A stretch of DNA of 64,000 nt from Bolinopsis microptera (taxonomy: Eukaryota > Ctenophora > Tentaculata > Lobata > Bolinopsidae), in the NCBI RefSeq assembly GCF_026151205.1, contig NC_087075.1, positions 14,707,628-14,771,627 on the forward strand, written 5' to 3'. Made by a program: the position numbers and the translations under genes. Below, piece after piece: positions 35,400 to 46,849 of the stretch (position 1 is its first letter; every line of letters begins with the position of its first letter). Below the pieces are notes generated by a model. The model had not been told where the DNA came from and did not search any database. It worked only from the letters and a program-made list of their open reading frames with translations.

Positions 35400-38300
35400 A
35401 CGACTTCTGTCCTTTGTGTTATGTTTTCCCCCTTTGTGTTTGGGTGTCCGGAATGTGGAGTGTGTCCGGTATGGGAGGGTTTTCCCCGTTTGTGTGGAGT
35501 GGTCCTGGTAGTTGGGGGTGTTTCCCGGTTGTGGGAGTGTGGCCCGTAGTGGATGTTTTCCCCGAAAAGGGTATTTCCCCGTTGTGTTTCCTGGGAGGTG
35601 GAGTGTGTCCCGGGAGTGTGGGGTGTGTCCCCGGGAGTGTGGATGTTTTCCGGGATGTGATGGTTTCCTGGGGGGTTGGAGTTGTCCTGGAATTTGGGGT
35701 TTTTTTCCGGAGGTGGAGGGGTCCGGGAGTGGAGTGGTTCCCTTGGGATTGGGGGATGTGTCCGGTATGTGGAGTGGTTTCCCCGGGATGTATGTGTCCC
35801 CTTAAATGTAGGGGTTCCCCTTTTTGGGGGATGGTCCTGGGAGTGTGGGGGTTTCCGGTAGTGTGGAGGGGTGTCCTGGTATGTGGAGTGTGTCCTTGGG
35901 AGGGTGGATTTTGTCCTGGGATGTAGGTGTCCTGGGATTAAAGTTCCGGTAGTTAGGTGAGGGGTTTTTGGGTGTTTCCGGTAGGGGATGGTTTCCCGGG
36001 AGTGTGAGGGGTCCTGGTTGTGGAAAGTGCCCCGTATGGGAGTTGTCCTGTATTTTGGATGTGTCCTGGATTGGGGGGTGTTCCTGGTATGTGGTTTTCC
36101 TTTGGGGGAGTGGGGTCCTGTAGGGTTGGGGTTGTCCGGGATGTGGTGTGTCCTTTTATTAGTGGTTTCCCGGGATGTGGATGTGTCCGGTGGTGGATGT
36201 TTTCCCCGGGATGTGGGGTGTTCCCGGTATGTGGATTGTCCCAGTTGGATTTTTCCCGGTTGGGAGTGTGTTTCCCGGTAGTTAATTTTGGGCCTGGGAT
36301 GTGGTGTGTTTCCCGGGAGTGGGGTGGGCCCGGTAGTTTTGGAGTGTTCCTGGGATGGGATGTTCCTGGTAGTGTAATGTTCCTGGTATGTGTCCTGTAT
36401 GTGGGGTTTCCTTGGGGGTTTTCCTGGTATTGGAGGGGTGTCCTGGTAGGGGGAGTGTGTCCTGGTATGTGTCCTGGGAGTTGGGGGTGTGGGCCTGGAA
36501 GGGGGAGTTGCCCCGGTAGTTGGGGGTGTCCCCGGGAGTGTGGGTTTTTTTCCTGGGATGTAATGTTTCCCCGGGAGTGGGATGGTTCCCGGTAGTGGAG
36601 TGTTTCCTGGTAGTGTGGAATTTGTCCGGGAGTTTTAAAGTGTTCCTGTATGTGGGGTGTTCCTGGTATGTGGGGTTTCCCTTTGTGTGGGGGTGGGCCC
36701 CAAGGGGGAGGGTCCGATGGGAGTGTTCCGGTATGTGGAGTGTGCCGGGATGTGGAGGTTCCCCGGATGGGGGTTCCCGGGAAAGTGTCCCGGGAGTGTG
36801 GGTTCCCGGGGGTGGGGGTTTTGTCCTGGGATGTGGAGTGTTCCCGGAATGTTAGTGTTCCTGGGATTGTTTCCGGTATGTGGGCCCCGGTAAATGTGGT
36901 TGGGCCCGGTATTTTGGAATGTTTCCTGGTAGTGTGGAGTGTGGGCCTGGGAGTGTGGGTGTGTCCCCGGGAGTGGATGTTCCTGGAGGTGTTTGTGTGT
37001 CCCCCGGTATGTGGATTTTCCTGGTAGTGGAGTGTGTTCCCCCGGGGTTTTGGATGTTCCTGGGATTTGGGTTGTCCTTATGTGGGGGTGTTCCGGAGTG
37101 TGGGGTGTGTCCTGGTAAATGTATTTTGTCCTGGTAGTGGGATGGTCCGGGTTGGGCCGGATTTTTGGGGTTGCCTGGATGGGAGTGGTTCCCCGGAGTG
37201 TGTTTCCCGGTAGTGTGGATTTTGTCCTGGGAGTGTGGAGTTGGGGGTGTTCCTGGGAAGGGGTCCCCCGGAAATTGCAGTGTGCCTGGGATGTGGGGTG
37301 TGTCCCGGGAGTGTGGAAATGTGGGCCTGGAATGTGGAGTGTGTCCTGGGGAATTGGGGGTTTTCCTGGTTAAATGTAAGTTTCCGGGAGGTAGTGTGTC
37401 CTGGAAATGTGGGGTGTGGGCCCCCGTATGTGGAGTGTTCCCGGGAGTTGGATGTTCCCCGGGATGTGGGGTGTTCCTGGGATGTGATTGTCCCCGGAGT
37501 GTAGTGTGTCCTTAGTGGGGGTTGTCCCCGGAGTGGGGGAGGGGTCCCCGGTAATTTTGGAGTGTCCTGGTATTTTAAATGTGTCCCCGGAGTGTGGAGT
37601 GTGTCCCCGGGGAGTTGGGGGGTTCCCCGGGAAGGGGGAGTGGGGGTCCTGGGATTTTGGATGGGGTTTTCCCGGGAAAATGTGGGGTGTGTCCTGGAGT
37701 GTGGGGTTTGCCCGGTTTGTGGAGTGTGCCCCGGGATTTTAGTGTGCCCGGTATGTGTCCCGGTATGTGTCCTTTGTGTAAAATTTCCTGGTATGTAAAT
37801 GGTCCTGTATGGGGAATGTTCCCCAATGTGGGGGGTTTCCTGGAATTTTGGATTGTCCCCGGGATGTGGGGTTGTCCGGATGTGGAGTGTGCCTGTAGTG
37901 GGAGTGTGTCCCCCCTAGGTGGGGTGTGTCCTTTGGAGTGTGGATTTTTCCCGGATGGGATGACCTGGAAATTTTAGTTTCCAGGTGGGGGTTTCCTGGT
38001 AAGGGGGAGGGTCCTGGGAGGGGGGATGTTTCCCGGGATGTGGATTTTGGGCCCGGGAGGGGGGAAATGGTCCAATTTTGTGGAGGTTCCCCGGTAGTGT
38101 GGATGTTTCCTGGTAGTGTGGGGTGTGTCCTGGAGTGTGGAGTGTTCCTGGGAAGGGGGATGTGGGCCTGGTAGTTGAGTGTGCCTGGAAGGGGGATGTG
38201 TCCCCGTATGTGTCCTGGGGGTGGATTTTCCGGGAGTGTGCCCCGGTATGTGGATTTTTCCTGGAGTTGGGGTTTGGGCCTTTTTAGGGGGAGTGTTCCT

Positions 38301-39855
38301 GGTATGTGATGGGTCCCGGTATGTGGGTTTTGTTCCTGGTATGTGGATTTCCTGGTAAATTGGATTTGTCTTGTGTGGAGGGGTTTTCCTTTTTAATGGG
38401 GATTTGTCCTGGTAGTTGGGGTGGGGTCCTGGTTGGAGTGTGTCCTGGGAGTGTTCCTTTTGTGGGGTGTGTCCCTGGTTAGTGTTTCCCCGTTTTGTGG
38501 GTGTGCCCCCGGAAAGGTTTTATTTCCGGGATTGGAAGGGGTTTCCCTTTGTTAAATTTTGTCCCCGGGAGTGTGGGGTGTTTCCTTGGGGAGTGTGGAT
38601 GGTCCCCTTTTGTTTAGTTTGTCCTGGGAGTTGGAGGGTGTCCCGGGAGTGTGTCCTGGGAGTGGAGTGTGCCCCTTGTAGTGGAGTTGACCCGTTTTGT
38701 GGATGTGTCCTGGTAGTTGGGGTGGGGGGGGGTCCCCCCCCGGTAGGGGTCCTTGGGATTGGTGTGTCCTTAGGTGATGTGTCCTGGAAAGGGGTCCCCG
38801 GGATGTGGATTTCCGGAATTTTGGGGGTTGTCCTGGGAGTGTGGAGTGGGTCCCTGTATGTGGGGTGTCCTGGTAGGGGAGTGTGTCCCCGGGAGGGGGA
38901 TGTTCCGGGAGTGTGGGGTGTGTCCCCGGGAGGTGGGGTGTGTCCGGGAGTGTGGAGTGTTTTCCTTAGTTTTTTCCTGGTAGTGTGGAGTGTTTTCCCT
39001 TAAATGTGGGGTGTGTCCTGGTTTGTGGTCCCCGGAGTGTGGGGTGTTCCTGGATGTGGATGTGTCCCCGGTAGGGGGGGTGGTCCCCCTTTTTTTTGGG
39101 GTGTGGGCCCGGGATGTGGGGGTGCCTGGGATGTGGAAATTTTGTCCCCGGTATGTGAGTTGTCCCGGTTTTGGGGGAAATGTCCTGGTTTGGTGTCCTG
39201 GGAGTGTGGATGTGGGCCCCCAGGGGTTTGTTGGGCCGGGAGGTGGGTTGTCCCCGGTAGGTGTCCGGGAGTGTGGGGGTTCCTGGGATGTTAATGTCCT
39301 TGGATTTTGGGGTTTGTCCGGATGGGGATTTTCCGTATGTGGGGTGGGCCCCTTGGGGTCCTGGTAAGGGGTTTGGGGTGGTGTCCCGTTAAATGTCCTG
39401 GATTGGATTTGTCCTGAAGGGGGAGTTTCCTGGGTTTTGTGGAGTTGTTTCCGGGAGGGGGAGTTTCCTGGGGTTGGGATTTCCCCGGGAATGTAGTGTG
39501 TCCCGGAGTGTGGGTTGTCCTGGTAGTGTTGGGGTGTGTCCCCGGAATTAGATGTTCCTGGGATGTGGGGTTTTCCCGGAATTGGTGTGTCCGGGAGTGG
39601 GATGTGTCCTGGGATTAGGGGCCCGGTTTGGAGTGTTCCTTAGTTGGGTGTGTCCCCGGGAGTTGGATGTGTCCCGGGAGGGGAGGTTTCCTGGTAGTGT
39701 GGATGGGGTTCCCAGTGTTGGGGGTGCCCCCGGAAAGTTAATGTTCCTGGGAATGTGGATGGGGTCCCGGGAGTTTGTTGTTCCCCGGGATTGGGGGTTT
39801 TCCTGGGAGGTGATGTGTCCGGGATGTGGGGGTTTTTCCTGGTTTCTATGTTTTT
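35400..39855. repeat. Degenerate GT-rich satellite, about 20-bp unit
   Basis: More than 200 head-to-tail copies of a unit like TGTCCTGGGAGTGTGGAGTG. Variation is concentrated in run lengths (CC/CCC/CCCC, GG/GGG, TT/TTT) and single losses. Frames in all three plus phases give Gly, Val, Cys, Pro and Trp-rich peptides with a short period; they are not credible proteins. Confidence 0.9.
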
Positions 39856-39862
39856 ACCCATA

Positions 39863-40360
39863 GGGGGGGGTCCAAGGGGAACTTTGGGGAGTTTTGGGGG
39901 AACTTTTTTTTGGGGAACTTCAGGAAACCTGGGGGACTTTCCCAAAGTTCCCCAAAAAATTATCAATGAAACAAATAATTTTGGGGAATTTTGGGGAACT
40001 TTTTTTTGGGGAACTTCAGAAAGTTCCCCAAAATTCCCCAAAGTTCCCCAAAGTTCCCCAAAAAATGATCATGCCAAAAAAATTATCATGCTGCAAGTAT
40101 CAACAAGTAAGTTAAGATTATACCTTATAATAACATACTGCATACATGTTAACATTAATGGGTATTAATGTATATTAGAGAAATTTTGAATAATTTTGAA
40201 TAATTTTGAATAATTTGGAATAATTTTGAATAATTTTGAATAATTTTGGGGAATTTTGGGGAACTTTGGGGAGTTTTGGGGAACTTTTTTTTGGGGAACT
40301 TCAGAAATCTTGGGGGACTTTCCCAAAGTTCCCCAAAGTTCCCCTTGGACCCCCCCCCCC
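39863..40360. mobile_element. MITE-like foldback element with TA ends (498 bp)
   Basis: Both ends start next to TA. The left end reads G-run then TCCAAGGGGAACTTTGGGG; the right end reads AGTTCCCCTTGGA then a C-run. The interior consists of GGGGAACTTTTTTTTGGGG words and their complements, so nearly the whole element can fold on itself, with a short AATTTTGAAT tandem run at 40,188-40,248. No coding capacity. The TA flanks fit a Tc1/mariner-type non-autonomous element. Confidence 0.65.
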
Positions 40361-40443
40361 TACTATACAGGTATGCACTTGTATAGTATTACAACTACTA
40401 CAAATAGCTGTAGAACTGTAACTAAAGATGTTGCGGGTGTGTT

Positions 40444-40444
<1 letters not shown>

Positions 40445-40487
<43 letters not shown>
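40445..40487. repeat. Poly-C tract of about 43 bases between short direct repeats
   Basis: The tract is bracketed by TGCGGGTGTGTTG on the left and TGCGGGTGTGCTG on the right. Confidence 0.85.
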
Positions 40488-40488
<1 letters not shown>

Positions 40489-40499
40489 TGCGGGTGTGC

Positions 40500-41482
40500 T
40501 GTATCGTTAATAGCGTCCTGACTCCTCATGATATTACTTTAATTAGAGTTACGTTAATTATTCTATAAAAATGAACTGTATGTTATAGCTTATATAATTA
40601 TGTCCATGGCAGTAAGGACAGTTAATGTAAAGTGTAAATCAGTTAATGCAAGTTAGTCTAGCTTGTAAAGTTGTAAGTACTGTTATGTAGTGATTCTTGT
40701 AACAATAAAACCTCTTATTAAAGCTAAGAGCTTATATCCAATAATCCAATGTCTTTACAACAGTAAACTTTATATGCGCATAACTGCATAATATCGGTAG
40801 TGTAATTTAAAAGAAACATTTTAATACGGTTAGAGTTTAGACGGTAATCACGTGACATTCCGCACATTCCGCACACGCTCCTTCATAAATAATGTTAGTT
40901 AACATTCCGACACAACTAATGTTACAAGAATTTGTGAGGTAATAGATGTGTCCACTATATCGTCGTTTAACAGCTTATGGCGAATAACTCAGTATAATGT
41001 AATGTAGTATATAATTGCTATGTTATAATATGTCAGTTAACATGTATTTTATAATGTATTAAGTTTGATCGTTGAAATGTCCAAAGTTCTTTTACTCTAT
41101 AACTCAGCTAAATCAAAAGTGGAAGTAATAAAAATAAGTAATAAGGTACAAAATTGCAAAATGAGAAGACATATTGTACCTTTTTCAGAGAAATTTTGTA
41201 CACTCAACTCGGCAGTATAGTAGGAGCTGACACAATTTAGGACAACAAAGTTCGAACTATTTAGCTCATAGGAATATGGAGTACAAAAGAGAAATCAAAC
41301 ATTAATTAATTAGTTGCCAACTCTAATTCAGTATCAACTGACAGAGAGGTTACACAGTTACGTAACGATTCTGACAACTATGATTTTGAACAAAGGCATT
41401 ACGTTACGTAATGCCTTTGTTCAAAAACATAGCTGAGTAATGATTACGTAGCTTGGTAAAATTATCGAGATTCCGTTTGTTA
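40500..41482. other. AT-rich intergenic DNA, no gene seen
   Basis: No supported gene. A perfect inverted pair GCATTACGTTACGTAATGC lies near 41,396-41,415. Confidence 0.5.
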
Positions 41483-41488
41483 ATATAA

Positions 41489-42300
41489 TGGGGGTGATGC
41501 AACGTCAATTAATGTCAATTAATGTCAATTAATGTCAATTAATGTCAATTAATGTCAATTAATGTCAATTAATGTCAATGTCAGTTTTGCAAAATTTTGG
41601 AATACTGACATTAATTGACACGATATTTTTCGACCAGAGATTATGTAGTTCTACCATATTTTTAGCACTTTAGAACGTTTATATCATCAATTTATTCACT
41701 ACTATCACATATGGAAATGTGAAATGTGAAAAAATTCAGATCATTAAACTATAAAACTAAAATAATACGGTTTTCCGAAATTTAATTTTCTTAAATGGGC
41801 GTGGCCATCCAAGGGCGTGGTTCTCAACATCATCAGAACTTAAAACCCACATTAAACGAAATGCCTTCATGACATTTATATTTGAATAACGAATCTTAAA
41901 CAGCTAACATTACTCCTTCATACTAAAAAAGCCGATTCTAGATATTTTACCTGTATAAGAAACCAATAAAATATGGGCGTGGCCGGTGGGGACCGAAGAT
42001 GGAAAAGTTGGAAGCTGAAATTTTTTTTTGTGGTCTTTGAACCTAAGGATCAACAGATAAGAACATACTCATAATTATTCAAGGACATTTTGTTTTTTGA
42101 ACCGGTCTAACTTACATAGACGTGAATATCTTGAATATTTATCGAATAATGATAATCTCAAATATCAAGACAAATTAATGTCAATTAATGTCAATTAATG
42201 TCAATTAATGTCAATTAATGTCAATTAATGTCAATTAATGTCAATGTCAGTTTGGGGTTTTTATGGAATACTGACATTAATTGACGTTGCATCACCCCCA
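41489..42300. mobile_element. 812-bp TIR element with 6-bp target duplication
   Basis: Terminal inverted repeats of about 29 bp begin TGGGGGTGATGCAACGTC; the right end is the complement. ATATAA directly flanks both ends (41,483-41,488 and 42,301-42,306), a likely target duplication. Inside each end is a run of about eight copies of the 10-bp word GTCAATTAAT (41,504-41,580; 42,175-42,243), followed by GTCAATGTCAGTTT in both. Between them lie GGGCGTGGC words and no open frame. Non-autonomous. Confidence 0.8.
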
Positions 42301-42309
42301 ATATAATAA

Positions 42310-43940
42310 TGTTAATATATGTTAATATAATATGTAAAAACCAATAAAATTATTATTACTATTATTATTATGTGTATATTGAAGATGTATACCCTTGCGC
42401 GCATCAGTCAGGGGACCGTTTACCAAGTGCAAAAGCAAAAATGGTTATGACATTGTGATGAAATTATAAATGATCTGTGTGTAACACACATATCAAATAC
42501 AGTGTAATATGAACAAGTAAACTGTACTCTCCGACAACGTAATTAACAGATATTTTACTTAATGCATTATCTAATTTGTAAATAGAAAGCACTTTAACCA
42601 ATTATATAATATGACTGAGAACAAACAGAATCTAAATTTATACTTGTGTAAAATGTTTACAATTCAACATACACTATGTTTAACTCAGTATCCATAAACA
42701 ACAACTTACTACATTTTAAAATTGGTGTTAAATAGCATTAACACGCTCCTTCATAAATAATGTTATTTAACACGCTACTGTAAATGAACATAACAAACTT
42801 ACCCGATACCGAACCAATCCATAGCTGCAACAGAATTCCTACTTCTGCAGCCTCCTTTAGTTCGTTACTCCCACTTTCACTCTTCAAATAACATCAAACT
42901 GAGCTATTAATAGAATTTTGATGAGAGGGTTTTCTTGAGGAAAGCAAGTTTATTTCGTACAAGGGAAAATAACGCAACGTATATAATGAATGGCGATGAT
43001 TACAAGGTTTAATAAAATTATGCCACTTATATCTTGAGATTTTAAGGCTTTTTGGATATCAAATTACTTTGTAGATAACAAACATTGACATTTGAGCAGC
43101 AATATTGTGTCAGTTGTCAGATATTTTGACATGACACATACAAGTGTATCCACAATTGTCATGGTCCCCAATTCCCGAGCAGGTAAGGTTGTACAATGTA
43201 CAATGTACAATGTACAATGTACACTGTACAATGTACAGTGTACATTGTACATTATAGAGTTTTGTTCAGCCTGGGATTGATGGGGAACTCATATTTAATT
43301 AATAAGATTATAAATGTACTCATACTAATGGGCATCATGATCTTAACCATTGTGTAAGTTTGATTAAATTTCCCCAAGCAGCCCCACCTTGCTGTGTATA
43401 ACAACAAACAAGCCATTATGATACTTATAGTGCTAGGGAGCAGTACACATGACATGCAGCTACTGAGTCAGTATACAAATGCAACTGACCCCACTAGTGA
43501 TTAGTGTCTGGTTGATGCTCCTTCAGGTTTATTTGTTATAATATTAGGTAACTTGGTGGACATGTTAAATCAAATTTCATGAAATAGTTCACAATACTGA
43601 TAGTGGTAATCCTGAAATTAATTCACACATCATAATGTGTCAAGCTATGGTCGCAAAATATTATGATCCCTTCAAAATAAACAATAAAATGTGAAAATAA
43701 AAATAAACAATAAAATTTAAATTGTGATAATATATAAAACAAAACCTCAAAAATCGGAAACTTTGAGAAATTGAAGTTGATTAAGCTATTAAACCAACAA
43801 CTTGCTGTGATCTGGAATGTTAAACAAATTTCAATTAATACTAAGATAATCAATAATCATGCATTTACTCTAAGTCAACATGACGTAAAGACAATGAATG
43901 TAAATGTTATGATAATTTAATTTAACTTTCTTCTTCTTTA
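42310..43940. other. AT-rich intergenic DNA, no gene seen
   Basis: No supported gene besides a small repeat at 43,188-43,256. The motif ACACGCTCCTTCATAAATAATGTTA occurs at 42,740 and also at 40,872, on both sides of the 41,489 element. Confidence 0.5.
43188..43256. repeat. TGTACAA 7-bp microsatellite, 9 copies
   Basis: TGTACAA units with TGTACAC, TGTACAG and TGTACAT variants. TGTACA is itself palindromic and the second half is nearly the complement of the first. Confidence 0.9.
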
Positions 43941-43947
43941 CACAGAA

Positions 43948-44325
43948 TCAGTAATTCGATTTAGATTTACTATGACTGGTATAGTACGTCTGTCCTATGG
44001 ACGGTAACATAGTAGGTAGGGACACCGGATGGAGCTTCAGATAGCGATCCGAGTGATAGAGAAGTCTCACTGCTCGATCTTCAGAAGACTCTTGGGCTAA
44101 TTTCTGTCGTTTATGATCTCTTTGTTGTTTTAATCTGGAAAGTAGCTGCTCTGGTGTCAACCCAGCTTTTCTGATCCTCATTCGTTCTGAATCGTCTCTT
44201 AGTCTGCTGACTCTCTCCTCTGATGTTTCGCCAGCTAGTTTCCTTCTCCTTTGTTTTGACTTGTCCTTTAATCTGTTGATTTCCTCAGGTGTTTCCCTCT
44301 CTTGTTTGTGTTCTGAATTGTTTCT
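43948..44325 (-). CDS. STPR gene, exon 2 part after the insertion
   Basis: Resumes RNNSEHKQERETPEE, followed by KLAGETSEERVSRLRDDSER and two more diverged repeats, then a non-repeat tail (HPVSLPTMLPSIGQTYYTSH) and TGA. The repeats here are more diverged than in the upstream part, as expected for an older end of the array. Confidence 0.75.
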   Translation of the reverse strand, partial: RNNSEHKQERETPEEINRLKDKSKQRRRKLAGETSEERVSRLRDDSERMRIRKAGLTPEQLLSRLKQQRDHKRQKLAQESSEDRAVRLLYHSDRYLKLHPVSLPTMLPSIGQTYYTSHSKSKSNY

Positions 44326-46848
44326 TACGGGTATATGGCCCCCAGAATATAGGTCGTTTTTTGAGCACTTAGAAACAGGTGTTAAAACTACTTCTAAGCA
44401 TGTTTAGGACTGTAAATATGTACATAATAACCCTTTAAATGTTTCTTGGGTAGTTGAAAATAATTATTAGGTTTTTAAGTGTACTTTTTTTTCACCTGTA
44501 AAAATACCATTTTTTAACAGGGCCCCCAGAATATAGGTCCAAACATCTGTTCCTAAGTTGTTCTAAAATTGTCACAGACAGTTATATGCAGTCAGAATAT
44601 GTTGCTGAGACTGTATTGATGATGCCAATGGCTCCAGATACTTAATTGAAATGGTTTAGAGTATACTTAATAGCAAAAAATCAAAAACTACGGCCCCCAG
44701 AATATAGGTATGCAAAAATCGTCCTCAAATACTCCACCTTCATACATTTTGATGATGCCATCTCTTCAGCATATGTTCTTTAACTGTTTCTCATCACTAC
44801 CCCACATTCCTTAATGCTCAGGGTGACAGAGAAAATGCAGAATCTTGGTCGCTATTTTTTTTTTAAAACCTATATTCTGGGGGCCATATACCCGTAATGA
44901 GTAAAGTCTTTAATTTTACTAGTTAAAAAGCTTTCATGCACTCATTTAGTAGGGATCTTAACTAAATACTTAAATAAGATTGAAGGAGTGTCCCTAGATA
45001 TGATTGAGGGGGGCTGTTTTTATCTGTATCAATACAATGTGCACCTCAATGACTGTAAATCAGACATTTTTGGCCGCCAATTTTTTTTAAAGGCCTAACT
45101 CAAAATTCTGTCCCAAAACTTAAGGTCATGAGACAATTCTACGTTGATTCTGAAAATTTCATGTGAAAATATTGAAACCCTATTGAGTTCTATTGTTTTG
45201 AGCGAAGTCAGTTTGAGATATGGGCGATTTTGTTCATTTTTTGCGATTATTTGAACACAGAATCCACAGTTAGGTAGATATTGAGCTGATAATCATAGAG
45301 AATGTATAATATATATGCTTAACTTCCATATAAAGTTGGTTTCATTCAAAAATATTGATATTTGACCAATTTATGGACCAAAATCGATCAAATTTGGTGC
45401 GTATGCCCAAATATGGGCATATGGTTTTTGTTTTTATCCCATAACTCGGCCAATTTTTATCCAATTTTGATAAAACTTGATATGTGGGTTCAGGAGACTA
45501 GTAGCTACAAGTAGAGCATCCCAAAACATGGTTTTGGGCATGTTCAGGGTTTTTGACCAACCTATATTCTGGGGGTCGTATAGACATATATTCTGGGGGC
45601 CCGTAAAATTGTGGTGGCCATAACTTTTTTCCAAATTGTCAGTTTGCAGATGTCTCGATGAAAAGATAGCTTAAAATAATACTTATACTCATACCAGTAG
45701 TCTTAATGGCATGTGTTGGACAGATTTTTGTCATGACAATTTTTCGCCATATTTACCCCTCTAGAAAATGACAACATCGTTTAAATCTTTCGCTGTCATG
45801 ACCAAATATACCAAAATACCTCATGTAGGTCCAAAATTTTTATCCAGAAACATTAGTTACATGTTTTACTCCAACCTAGCAGTAACAGATCCCATTAGTA
45901 TCGCTTATCTTGGTTAGAACTGTATCCACTAACATGACCTATATTTTGGGGGCCACCTATATTCTGGGGGCCATATACCCGTAATCTTCTGGCCCTCTCC
46001 TCAGTTGTTTCACCAGCCCTTCTGATTCTCCCTCTTTCTGACAAGGCTCTTAGTCTTCTGGCCCTCTCCTCAGGTGTTTCACCAGCTCTTCTCGCCCTTT
46101 CTTGTTTCGACAAGGCTCTTAGTCTCTTGGCTCTCTCCTCAGGTGTTTCACCATCTCTTCTAACTCTCCCTCGTTCTGACAAGGCTCTTAGTCTCTTGGC
46201 TCTCTCCTCAGGTGTTTCGCAGGCTCTTCTCGCCCTCTCACGTTCTGCCATGTCTTTCAGCCTGCTGGATCTCTCTTCTGGTGTTTCACTAGCTAGCTTC
46301 TTCTGTCTCCTAACTTTATCTCTAATATTTCTGACGACAGTGTTCACTCATTATGAGAACTAATCCCGACCACTTTCCCGGTCGAACCGTACCCAAATCA
46401 AACTAATTTATGAACCACGTGTATAGCCAACGTCCTTGCGGTGCTGAGCCGATGTAAAACTCTTCTGTCTCTTGTTAATATTTTAGTTGTACTGTGCATA
46501 AAAGTGTGTAGTGACAAGTGTGTAGTGGTAATGTATATTATTTATTATGACAACGCGATATTTATAATGCAGAATTAAAAGCTGCTTTCGATATGACTGG
46601 TGGTGGGCTCTCTCCGGCGGGACATAGATCTATATAGGGGGTACCCGGGGTACGAGTTAACGAACAGTGTTCGTGTCCTTCCACAACCCCCTGTTACCTG
46701 TGTTTCTGTCGGGGTAGCCTAATTCATCCTTTAGAATCGCAGAGTTAGCGGAGCTCATCTTATCTCGCGACGTATGCTGCATGAACGGTGCAAGACTTGC
46801 GCCGTTTGTTTCAGCATCCAGTTGCGAGTGCTTGCCCATCGAAAACAT
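43948..46848 (-). CDS. STPR-domain protein gene, interrupted by a transposon
   Basis: The protein consists largely of 23-residue repeats of the form ETPEERAKRLRALSERGRARR, the STPR (one score and three) repeat, a DNA-binding module known from silkworm FMBP-1 and vertebrate ZNF821. Predicted exon 1 is 46,698-46,848 (ATG, 50 codons, donor ACAG/GTAACA). Exon 2 starts at 46,346 after an AG and joins in phase. Five or more repeats follow to 45,982. A 1.65-kb element (44,328-45,981) then interrupts an Arg-Leu codon pair. The frame resumes at 44,325 with about four more repeats and ends at TGA 43,948-43,950. Removing the element with one TA copy would leave one continuous frame, so the insertion looks recent or is spliced out. 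As it stands translation runs from the repeats into the element and stops (45,895). Such repeats also occur in transposon proteins. Confidence 0.7.
44328..45981. mobile_element. 1.65-kb TIR element inserted in the STPR gene
   Basis: Ends are CGGGTATATGGCCCCCAGAA at the left and its complement at the right, continuing as matching AGAATATAGG/CCTATATTCT. TA flanks both ends (44,326-44,327; 45,982-45,983). The word GGCCCCCAGAATATAGG recurs inside in both orientations (44,520; 44,693; 44,870; 45,560; 45,583; 45,940; 45,957). A complete right-end copy ends at 44,894, so 44,328-44,894 could be a 567-bp element by itself and the whole a compound. No transposase frame is visible. TA target and non-coding interior suggest a mariner-type MITE. 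Confidence 0.8.
45982..46346 (-). CDS. STPR gene, exon 2 part before the insertion
   Basis: Contains RNIRDKVRRQKKLASETPEE, then four further ETPEER or ETTEER repeats of 23 residues. The repeats are close copies of each other at the DNA level (CTCTCCTCAGGTGTTTC recurs each 69 bp on the plus strand), suggesting recent tandem expansion. It stops at the TA where the transposon begins. Confidence 0.8.
46698..46848 (-). CDS. STPR gene, predicted exon 1
   Basis: Starts MFSMGKHSQLDAETN and ends after residue 50 plus one base at a consensus donor (AACACAG/GTAACAG). Polar, no known domain. It was chosen because its phase matches the exon beginning at 46,346, which itself lacks an ATG and is preceded by an in-frame TGA. 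The acceptor (AATGAG) has a weak pyrimidine tract, so the joint needs RNA support. Confidence 0.5.
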
Positions 46849-46849
46849 G

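Noticed and set aside
35414..39367. Gly/Cys/Val-rich frames of 100-195 codons
   Set aside because: They come from a 20-bp GT-rich satellite in all three plus-strand phases and carry no domain.
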